Part shown: positions 5,742 to 10,380 of the stretch, in pieces
Position numbering within the stretch: the stretch's first letter is position 1
How the letters are laid out: each line of letters opens with the position of its first letter
NCBI GenBank assembly: GCA_016213595.1
Contig: JACRAA010000266.1
Coordinates: 1-10,380, forward strand
Reading direction: 5' to 3'
Length of the DNA stretch: 10,380 nucleotides
Origin: Actinomycetota bacterium
GTDB taxonomy: Bacteria > Actinomycetota > Actinomycetes > Propionibacteriales > Propionibacteriaceae
The notes under the pieces: generated by a model
The model's input: only the letters and a program-made list of their open reading frames with translations
Told to the model about the DNA's origin: nothing
Databases searched by the model: none
Program-made: the position numbers and the translations under genes

Positions 5742-6359
5742 TCAGCCCACCTCGACGGACTCGTGGAGCGACGAGATGTCCTCGTCGGCCCAGGACACGA
5801 GGTTCCAGCCGTGGCCGTCACCCTCGATGACGACGACGTCGGTGTTGTCCAGGCGCCAGTGGCGAGCGTCACCCGCGGTCGTGTTGGCGCAGACGAACGG
5901 GATCCACACTCGCAGCGCCGCGCCGTGGCTGACGAGCGCCGCGACCGCCACGCCTGATGCGACGATGTCGGCGATGGCCGCCTCGAAGCGTCCCTGGAAC
6001 TCGGGCCAGCTCTCCCCGTCGGGGAGCTTGTTCTCGGGGTCGGTGTGCCAGGTGTCGAGGACCGACACGTACGGCACCCAGTCCTCGCTCATGTCGTCCA
6101 CCCCGGCGAAGATCTCCCGCAGGCCCGGGTGCTGGATGACGGTGAGTCCCTTGGAGGCCGCCAGCGGCTCGGCTGTCTGGCGGGCTCGGGTCAGGTCGGA
6201 GCTGTAGACGGCCTCGAGGGGCTCGTCCGCGAGCCGGTCCACGAGCGTCGCCGCCTGCTCCAGGCCGGTGTCGGTGAGCGGAGCGCCGGGGTGGCCGGTG
6301 TCCAGGAGGTGGTCGACGTTGGACTGTGTCTGTCCATGACGGATGAGGATGAGCCGCAC
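5742..6359 (-). CDS. Histidine phosphatase family protein (phosphoglycerate mutase-like)
   Basis: A 205-residue member of the histidine phosphatase superfamily (branch 1), which transfers phosphate through a phosphohistidine. MRLILIRHGQTQSN gives the catalytic RHG at 7-9 with H8 as nucleophile. SSDLTRARQTA (53-63) supplies the second arginine, R58. LREIFAG (80-86) gives the acidic E82, and VSHGAALR (143-150) the second histidine, H145. The substrate is not determined; relatives act on sugar phosphates, nucleotides or cofactor intermediates. The GTG at 6359 is preferred over an ATG 24 bases upstream because it places RHG at the usual distance from the N-terminus and because TATCGT ends 6 bases before it. 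It is a single gene, divergent from mdh and convergent with purU. Confidence is high for the fold, none for the substrate. Confidence 0.92.
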   Translation of the reverse strand: MRLILIRHGQTQSNVDHLLDTGHPGAPLTDTGLEQAATLVDRLADEPLEAVYSSDLTRARQTAEPLAASKGLTVIQHPGLREIFAGVDDMSEDWVPYVSVLDTWHTDPENKLPDGESWPEFQGRFEAAIADIVASGVAVAALVSHGAALRVWIPFVCANTTAGDARHWRLDNTDVVVIEGDGHGWNLVSWADEDISSLHESVEVG

Positions 6360-6365
6360 GGCTCG

Positions 6366-6371
6366 ACGATA
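6366..6371 (-). promoter_or_regulatory. -10 element for a leaderless phosphatase transcript
   Basis: TATCGT on the minus strand fits TANNNT and ends 6 bases (CGAGCC) before the GTG start at 6359. No ribosome binding site is present. This is the same spacing as at purU, purN and the kinase gene. Confidence 0.5.
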
Positions 6372-6510
6372 CGGCACGGTCAAGAGTGGGCCTTCGCCCC
6401 TCCCGGACGCGCTCGGAGGGACCTGCGCCCGAGCCTGCGAGGGCGGGTTCGAAGCACCAGAGAGCTCACCGACCCCGGGGGCGCCAGCGGCTCGCGGCGG
6501 AGTGCCTGAC

Positions 6511-6519
6511 TGCTAGCGT
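6511..6519 (+). promoter_or_regulatory. Candidate extended -10 promoter of mdh
   Basis: TGCTAGCGT combines a TGN extension with a TANNNT hexamer (TAGCGT, 6514-6519). Transcription would start near 6526, giving a leader of about 26 bases that contains the GAGAGGAG ribosome site. No clear -35 is seen. The remaining divergent spacer (about 6372-6510) holds only short GC-rich inverted repeats with no recognisable site. Confidence 0.45.
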
Positions 6520-6533
6520 AAGAAGGTCCCTGC

Positions 6534-6541
6534 GAGAGGAG
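6534..6541 (+). promoter_or_regulatory. Ribosome binding site of mdh
   Basis: GAGAGGAG is a strong Shine-Dalgarno sequence ending 10 bases before the GTG at 6552. It fixes this GTG as the start. Confidence 0.8.
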
Positions 6542-6551
6542 TTCACCCATC

Positions 6552-7541
6552 GTGTCCAAGAGCCCTGTGAAGGTAGCCGTCACCGGCGCCGCCGGTCAGA
6601 TCTGCTACAGCCTGCTGTTCCGCATCGCGAGCGGAGCGCTGCTGGGCCCCGACCAGCCCGTCGAGCTTCGGCTGCTCGAAATCACCCCGGCCCTCAAGGC
6701 CCTCGAAGGCGTCGTGATGGAGCTCGACGACTGCGCCTTCCCGCTGCTGAGCAAGGTGGAGATCGGCGACGACGCCAACACTGTGCTCGACGGCGTCAAC
6801 GTCGCGCTGCTCGTCGGTGCACGGCCACGGACGGCCGGCATGGAGCGCGGCGACCTGCTCAGCGCGAACGGCGCGATCTTCACCGCACAGGGCAAGGCGC
6901 TCAACGACCACGCCGCGGACGACATCCACGTGCTGGTGACCGGCAACCCGGCGAACACGAACGCGCTGATCGCCATGAGCAACGCGCCCGACATCCCCAA
7001 GGAGCGCTTCAACGCCCTCACCCGGCTCGACCACAACCGGGCCACGGCTCAGCTCGCCACGAAGCTCGGCGTGCCGGTGACCTCGATCAAGAACATCTCG
7101 ATCTGGGGCAACCACAGCGCGACCCAGTACCCGGACATCTTCCACGCGGAGGTCGACGGCCGGAACGCGGCCGAGGCTGTGAACGACCAGGCGTGGATCG
7201 AGAACGAGTTCATCCCGACCGTCGCGAAGCGCGGCGCGGCCATCATCGCTGCGCGCGGCTCGTCGTCCGCTGCCTCCGCCGCCAACGCGACCGTCGAGCA
7301 CATGCGCGACTGGCTGCTGGGCACGCCGGCTGACAGCTGGGTGTCCCAGGCCGTTCCGTCCGACGGCTCGTACGGAGTCCCCGAGGGCATCATCTCGTCG
7401 TTCCCCGTGCGGACGAAGAACGGTGCGTACGAGATCGTGCAGGGGCTGGAGATCGACTCGTTCTCCCGCTCAAAGATCGACGCTTCGGTCGCCGAGCTCC
7501 TCGACGAGAAGAACGCCGTCACCGAGCTCCGCCTCATCTGA
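6552..7541 (+). CDS. mdh: Malate dehydrogenase
   Basis: NAD-dependent interconversion of malate and oxaloacetate in the TCA cycle (cytoplasm). The 329-residue length matches the cytosolic-type bacterial family. VAVTGAAGQICYSLLFRIAS (8-27) is the Rossmann dinucleotide-binding start. GARPRTAGMERGDLL (89-103) carries the substrate-binding arginines R93 and R99. VTGNPANTN (129-137) binds cofactor, RLDHNRA (158-164) contains D160 and R163, and WGNHSATQYPD (185-195) contains the catalytic H188. The C-terminus ends normally in ELRLI. The GTG start is set by GAGAGGAG upstream and by the family N-terminus. It is a single gene on the plus strand, divergent from the phosphatase gene and converging on the purN-purH-DUF3017 operon, with a shared hairpin between. 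In Streptomyces, from memory, mdh also lies close to a DUF3017 gene. Confidence 0.97.
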   Translation: MSKSPVKVAVTGAAGQICYSLLFRIASGALLGPDQPVELRLLEITPALKALEGVVMELDDCAFPLLSKVEIGDDANTVLDGVNVALLVGARPRTAGMERGDLLSANGAIFTAQGKALNDHAADDIHVLVTGNPANTNALIAMSNAPDIPKERFNALTRLDHNRATAQLATKLGVPVTSIKNISIWGNHSATQYPDIFHAEVDGRNAAEAVNDQAWIENEFIPTVAKRGAAIIAARGSSSAASAANATVEHMRDWLLGTPADSWVSQAVPSDGSYGVPEGIISSFPVRTKNGAYEIVQGLEIDSFSRSKIDASVAELLDEKNAVTELRLI

Positions 7542-7554
7542 GCTCCAGGCAACA

Positions 7555-7585
7555 GCGAAGGCCCGGCCAGGTGCCGGGCCTTCGC
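7555..7585. terminator. Strong hairpin, bidirectional terminator between mdh and the DUF3017 gene
   Basis: GCGAAGGCCCGGC (7555-7567) pairs perfectly with GCCGGGCCTTCGC (7573-7585), a 13-bp stem around a 5-base loop. It lies in the 48-base gap between the converging stop codons at 7541 and 7590, so it can end both transcripts. No U-tract follows, as is common for actinobacterial terminators. Confidence 0.85.
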
Positions 7586-7589
7586 CATG

Positions 7590-7916
7590 TCAGGGGACGG
7601 GGACCTTGGTGGCCGCGGGGACCCAGAACGCGAGCACCATGATGCCCACGCCCATGAGCAGCATCGCCGCTGTGTCGAGCCAGCGGGCGCGTACGACAAG
7701 AAGACCGGCCTTGTCGCCGAGCCAACCCCTCAGCACGGCTCCGACCAGGAGCGCCAGGCCCATGATCGCGCTGCCCCGGCGCCAGTGGCCGGTCGGCATC
7801 ATCGCGTAGGCGGCTCCGACGGCGAAGATCGCCACCGTGACGAACCATGCCCACTGCCGACGCACCATGCCGAGCAGCCCTCGGCGCTCGGTCAGCGGTG
7901 AACGGTTGCCAGTCAC
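7590..7916 (-). CDS. DUF3017 family small integral membrane protein
   Basis: A 108-residue protein of unknown function with three predicted membrane segments, at about 22-40 (WAWFVTVAIFAVGAAYAMM), 48-66 (GSAIMGLALLVGAVLRGWL) and 80-100 (rich in Leu, Met, Val, Ile). A basic segment, RRGLLGMVRR (11-20), precedes the first helix, and a conserved-looking AGLLVVRARWLD joins the second and third. This layout and the place between purH and mdh match the DUF3017 family of actinobacteria. The GTG start lies one base after the purH stop (TGA-C-GTG), so translation is probably coupled. A longer frame starting inside purH is possible but would overlap by 45 bases. It is the last gene of the purN operon before the shared terminator. 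Function is unknown; the association with purine genes is positional only. Confidence 0.85.
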   Translation of the reverse strand: MTGNRSPLTERRGLLGMVRRQWAWFVTVAIFAVGAAYAMMPTGHWRRGSAIMGLALLVGAVLRGWLGDKAGLLVVRARWLDTAAMLLMGVGIMVLAFWVPAATKVPVP

Positions 7917-7917
7917 G

Positions 7918-9474
7918 TCAGTGGGCGAAGTGCCTTGTGCCGGTGAAGTACAACGCCACACCGGCCTCGGCGCAGGCAGCGATCGTCTCGTCGTCGTGGA
8001 TGGAGCCGCCCGGTTCGACGATGGCCTTCACGCCGGCCGCGATGAGGATGCCGGGTCCGTCGGCGAACGGGAAGAACGCGTCGGACGCGGCGACGGCACC
8101 GGCTGCCCGGTCACCGGCACGGTCGACGGCGAGCTTGCACGAGTCCACGCGGTTGACCTGGCCCATGCCGACGCCCACCGACGCGCCACCGGCGGCGAGG
8201 AGGATGGCGTTCGACTTCACGGCCCGGCACGCGCGCCAGGCGAACGCGAGGTCGGCGAGCGTCGCCTCGTCGACGGGGTCACCGGCGATCAGCCGCCAGG
8301 TCTGGGGCTCGTCGCCGGGCGCGTCGATCCGGTCCGACGCCTGGAGCAGGGCCCCCCCGCTCACAGGCCGCAGCTCCACGCCGCCGCCCGGGTACGCGTC
8401 GGCGACGAGCAGCCTCAGGTTCTTCTTCTTGCGCAGCACCTTGACCGCGTCGGCGTCGAACGAGGGCGCGATCACGACCTCGGTGAACACGGGGGCGACC
8501 TGCTCGGCCATCTCCTTGGTCACCGGCCGGTTCGTGGCGATGACGCCGCCGTACGCGGAGACCGGGTCACACGCGTGGGCCTTGCGATGGGCCTCGGCGA
8601 TGTCGGCCCCGACGGCGATGCCGCACGGGTTCGCGTGCTTGATGATCGCGACGGCCGGCTCGTCGAAGTCGTACGCGGCGCGGTAGGCAGCGTCACCGTC
8701 CGTGTAGTTGTTGTACGACATCTCCTTGCCGTGGAGCTGCGTCGCCTGCGCGAGCCCCCGGCCGTCGACGCTCCTGTACAGCGCCGCAGGCTGGTGCGAG
8801 TTCTCGCCGTAGCGAAGCGCGCCGGCCTTGCGCCAGGAGCCGCCGACCCAGGAGGGGAAGCCGTCGCCGCCGGAGGTGTCGACGAGGACGTTGCTCATCC
8901 AGCTCGCGACCGCGATGTCGTAGGTGGCGGTGTGCTGGAACGCGACGGCCGCGAGGGCCTGCCGCTGGGCCAGGCTGTACCCCCCGGCCGCGAGCGCCTC
9001 GTACAGCCCGTCGTACTGGTCCGGCGAGGTCACGATGGCGACTGACGGGTGGTTCTTGGCCGCCGCACGGACCATCGAGGGGCCGCCGATGTCGATCTGC
9101 TCGACGCACTCGTCGACGCTCGCGCCGCTCGCGACGGTCTGGGTGAACGGGTACAGGTTGCTGACCACGAGGTCGAAGGGCTCGATCCCCAGCTCGGCCA
9201 GCTGCTCGACGTGCGAGGGGAGCCGGCGGTCCGCGAGGATGCCGGCGTGCACCTTCGGATGCAGCGTCTTGACCCGCCCGTCGAGGCACTCGGGGAAGCC
9301 GGTGAGGTCCGCCACCTCGGTCACGTCGCATCCGGCGTCACGGAGCTGGGCGGCGGTGTTGCCGGTGGAGACGACCTTCACACCGTGGGCGGCGAAGGCG
9401 GCGCCGAGATCGGCGAGACCGCTCTTGTCGTACACGGAGACCAGAGCGCGGCGGATCGGGATCAGGTCGTTCAT
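7918..9474 (-). CDS. purH: Bifunctional AICAR transformylase / IMP cyclohydrolase
   Basis: Catalyses the last two steps of IMP synthesis: formylation of AICAR by 10-formyltetrahydrofolate, then ring closure. Of 518 residues, the N-terminal MGS-like cyclohydrolase domain (about 1-200) shows VSVYDKSGL (12-20), FPECLDGRVKTLHPKVHAGI (60-79) and QIDIGGPSMVRAAAKN (126-141). The C-terminal transformylase domain shows RYGENSHQPAALY (221-233), KEMSYNNYTDGDAA (250-263), IIKHANPCG (277-285) with the catalytic Lys279-His280 pair, then AWRACRAVKSNAI, GQVNRVDS, SDAFFPFADG and the terminal FTGTRHFAH. All blocks are intact and the length is normal. The ATG start shares four bases (ATGA) with the purN stop, so it is translated by coupling; the longer open frame upstream only reads through the purN repeat tract. 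The DUF3017 gene follows at one base. No folD gene lies next to it. Confidence 0.97.
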   Translation of the reverse strand: MNDLIPIRRALVSVYDKSGLADLGAAFAAHGVKVVSTGNTAAQLRDAGCDVTEVADLTGFPECLDGRVKTLHPKVHAGILADRRLPSHVEQLAELGIEPFDLVVSNLYPFTQTVASGASVDECVEQIDIGGPSMVRAAAKNHPSVAIVTSPDQYDGLYEALAAGGYSLAQRQALAAVAFQHTATYDIAVASWMSNVLVDTSGGDGFPSWVGGSWRKAGALRYGENSHQPAALYRSVDGRGLAQATQLHGKEMSYNNYTDGDAAYRAAYDFDEPAVAIIKHANPCGIAVGADIAEAHRKAHACDPVSAYGGVIATNRPVTKEMAEQVAPVFTEVVIAPSFDADAVKVLRKKKNLRLLVADAYPGGGVELRPVSGGALLQASDRIDAPGDEPQTWRLIAGDPVDEATLADLAFAWRACRAVKSNAILLAAGGASVGVGMGQVNRVDSCKLAVDRAGDRAAGAVAASDAFFPFADGPGILIAAGVKAIVEPGGSIHDDETIAACAEAGVALYFTGTRHFAH

Positions 9475-10136
9475 AGCGTCCTCTCGGTGGCGTTTGGATC
9501 GGTGGCGTCTGGATCGGTGGCGTCTGGATCGGTGGCGTCTGGATCGGTGGCGCATCGACCGGCGGCATATCGGCCGACCGCGTCGACGAGCATGCGGCGC
9601 TCGACGACCTTGATGCGTTCGTGAAGCGTGACCTCGGTGTCGTCCGGCAGCACGGCAACGGCTTCCTGGGCGATGATGCGTCCGGTATCGATCCCCGCGT
9701 CGACGACGAAGACGGTGCAGCCGGTCACCTTGACCCCGTACGCGAGCGTGTCGCGAACGGCGTGGGCGCCGGGGAACGACGGCAGCAGGGCTGGGTGGGT
9801 GTTGATGAACCGGTCACCGAAGCGCCCGAGGAAAGCGGCGCCCACGAGCTTCATGAAGCCCGCCGAGACGACGAGGTCGGGGTCGTACGCCGCCACGAGG
9901 TCGGCCAGGCCCGCATCCCAGAGGTTCCGGTCGTCGCCCTTGCGCAGCCGGTGGACGAACGTGGGCACACCCGCCCGACGAGCCCTCTCGAGGCCGTACG
10001 CATCGGCCCTGTCCGAGCCCACGGCCACGACCTGGGCGTCCAGGGCGCGCGCCTCCACAGCGTCGAGCAGGGACTGGAGGAGGGTGCCCGAGCCGGACAG
10101 CAGGACGACCACGCGGAGGGGTCGGGGCTTCGGCAC
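9471..10136 (-). CDS. purN: Phosphoribosylglycinamide formyltransferase with a repeated C-terminal tail
   Basis: Transfers formyl from 10-formyltetrahydrofolate to glycinamide ribonucleotide, the third step of purine synthesis. The 221 residues show LLSGSGTLLQSLL (12-24, phosphate site), SAGFMKLVG (91-99), INTHPALLPSFPGAHAVRD (111-129), TGCTVFVVDAGIDTGRIIAQ (138-157) and LHERIKVVERRML (171-183). The Asn-His-Asp triad is N112, H114 and D150. The normal fold ends near residue 195. It is followed by the tail ATDPD-ATDPD-ATDPD-ATDPN-ATERTL, encoded by a 15-base tandem repeat and not expected in the family. The GTG start lies 4 bases after the stop of the PerM-like gene and 6 bases after a TAGGGT hexamer, with no usable Shine-Dalgarno. 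A GTG at codon 9 is a weaker alternative. The stop overlaps the purH start. Confidence 0.95.
   Translation of the reverse strand: MPKPRPLRVVVLLSGSGTLLQSLLDAVEARALDAQVVAVGSDRADAYGLERARRAGVPTFVHRLRKGDDRNLWDAGLADLVAAYDPDLVVSAGFMKLVGAAFLGRFGDRFINTHPALLPSFPGAHAVRDTLAYGVKVTGCTVFVVDAGIDTGRIIAQEAVAVLPDDTEVTLHERIKVVERRMLVDAVGRYAAGRCATDPDATDPDATDPDATDPNATERTL
9486..9552. repeat. 15-bp tandem repeat inside the 3' end of purN
   Basis: The plus-strand unit GGTGGCGTCTGGATC occurs four times head to tail (9486-9500, 9501-9515, 9516-9530, 9531-9545) plus a 7-base partial copy (9546-9552). The only mismatch is T for C at 9494. The unit is five codons long, so it encodes repeated Ala-Thr-Asp-Pro-Asp on the minus strand. 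Near identity of the copies suggests recent slippage or unequal exchange. Copy-number change would keep both the purN frame and its overlap with purH. Confidence 0.97.
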
Positions 10137-10140
10137 GGCC

Positions 10141-10380
10141 CTACCCTACCGGCGCCGTCTCCTCGTCCGGTCCGGCGCCCGCGAGGGCTTCGGTGGGGCT
10201 GTCGCCGGAGCCCGGGCGCGGCCGGGTGAGGCCCGAGGACCCCCCGCGGCGCGAGAGGAGGCCGATGACGAGGCCGCCCGCCATCCCGGAGATGCCCAGG
10301 AGCGAGCAGGCCATCACGAAGAGCTCGAAGGGGCGTGGGCCCAGGCCGACGAGGCGACCTACCCCGAGGTTCCCGCGGGA
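10141..10380 (-). CDS. C-terminal end of a PerM/DUF6350-like membrane protein (runs off the window)
   Basis: The final 79 codons of a gene that enters from the right edge. The reading begins SRGNLGVGRLVGLGPRPF and passes through one strongly hydrophobic segment (about residues 18-42 of the visible part: FELFVMACSLLGISGMAGG then LVIGLL). An Arg-Arg stop-transfer signal follows, then a Gly/Pro/Ser/Ala-rich acidic tail of about 35 residues ending ETAPVG. The tail looks cytoplasmic and disordered. Identity is inferred mainly from place: in mycobacteria the gene directly before purN-purH is perM (Rv0955), a multi-pass protein linked to cell division, and DUF6350 proteins occupy that spot in other actinobacteria. 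The stop TAG is 4 bases before the purN GTG and is part of the TAGGGTAG sequence proposed as the purN promoter. The coding call is good; the family name is moderate. Confidence 0.65.
   Translation of the reverse strand, partial: SRGNLGVGRLVGLGPRPFELFVMACSLLGISGMAGGLVIGLLSRRGGSSGLTRPRPGSGDSPTEALAGAGPDEETAPVG
10143..10148 (-). promoter_or_regulatory. -10 element for a leaderless purN-purH-DUF3017 transcript
   Basis: TAGGGT on the minus strand fits TANNNT and ends 6 bases (AGGGCC) before the purN GTG at 10136. It overlaps the last codons and stop of the upstream membrane-protein gene, so purN could be transcribed both from here and by read-through. The AGGG just before the start is too close to serve as a normal Shine-Dalgarno site. 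Confidence 0.5.

Noticed and set aside
6398..6434. Short inverted repeats (CCCTCC/GGAGGG and GCTCGG/CCGAGC) in the phosphatase-mdh spacer
   Set aside because: They are six-base arms expected by chance in GC-rich DNA, mutually exclusive, and not positioned against either promoter.
7837..9045. A plus-strand open frame of about 400 codons opposite purH
   Set aside because: It is antisense to the intact purH gene, has low-complexity composition, and has no ribosome site or family similarity.
9475..9555. A longer purH start with an N-terminal RHRSR-type repeat
   Set aside because: The repeat is the purN 15-bp tract read in another frame. MNDLIPIRRALVSVYDKSGL at the ATG overlapping the purN stop is the normal PurH N-terminus.
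10137..10142. AGGG before purN as a Shine-Dalgarno site
   Set aside because: It lies only 2 bases from the GTG, too close for normal initiation. The -10/leaderless reading fits better.

Overview
The window is gene-dense, very GC-rich DNA from an actinobacterium. The evidence is the strong G/C third-position bias, frequent GTG starts, the DUF3017 membrane protein beside purH, and a PerM/DUF6350-like protein directly upstream of purN-purH (the order of Mycobacterium tuberculosis Rv0955-Rv0956-Rv0957). The family cannot be fixed from sequence alone; a Nocardioides-like or related lineage is only a guess. There is no mobile element, phage gene, CRISPR array, tRNA or rRNA, and no gene-free stretch longer than about 200 bases.

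Layout, left to right. (1) 1-496, minus: the N-terminal 165 residues of a eukaryotic-type dimeric NADP-isocitrate dehydrogenase, with a 14-bp perfect palindrome over its likely promoter. (2) 606-3419, minus: a tightly packed operon of a uridine-kinase-like P-loop kinase followed by pxpA, pxpB and pxpC, the three subunits of the prokaryotic ATP-dependent 5-oxoprolinase. (3) 3510-4748, minus: a divergent FolC-type Mur ligase (folylpolyglutamate/dihydrofolate synthase). (4) 4812-5663, plus: purU, formyltetrahydrofolate deformylase, divergent from folC with overlapping -10 elements. (5) 5742-6359, minus: a histidine phosphatase, convergent with purU. (6) 6552-7541, plus: malate dehydrogenase. (7) 7590-10380, minus: the end of a PerM-like membrane protein, then purN, purH and a small DUF3017 membrane protein, closed by a strong hairpin shared with mdh.

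The genes are core metabolism. They cover two TCA-cycle dehydrogenases, folate one-carbon metabolism (FolC, PurU), the two formyl-folate-dependent steps of purine synthesis (PurN, PurH), and recycling of 5-oxoproline to glutamate (PxpABC). Glutamate links several of them: it is the PxpABC product, the FolC co-substrate, and one step from the IDH product 2-oxoglutarate.

The most informative non-coding pattern is that four genes (the kinase, purU, the phosphatase, purN) have no Shine-Dalgarno sequence. Instead each has a -10-like hexamer ending exactly 6 bases before the start codon, as expected for leaderless mRNAs. The other notable item is a 15-bp in-frame tandem repeat that gives PurN an (ATDPD)n tail immediately before its 4-base overlap with purH. 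I found no clearly novel biological system; the closest candidate is the kinase-pxpABC gene coupling.
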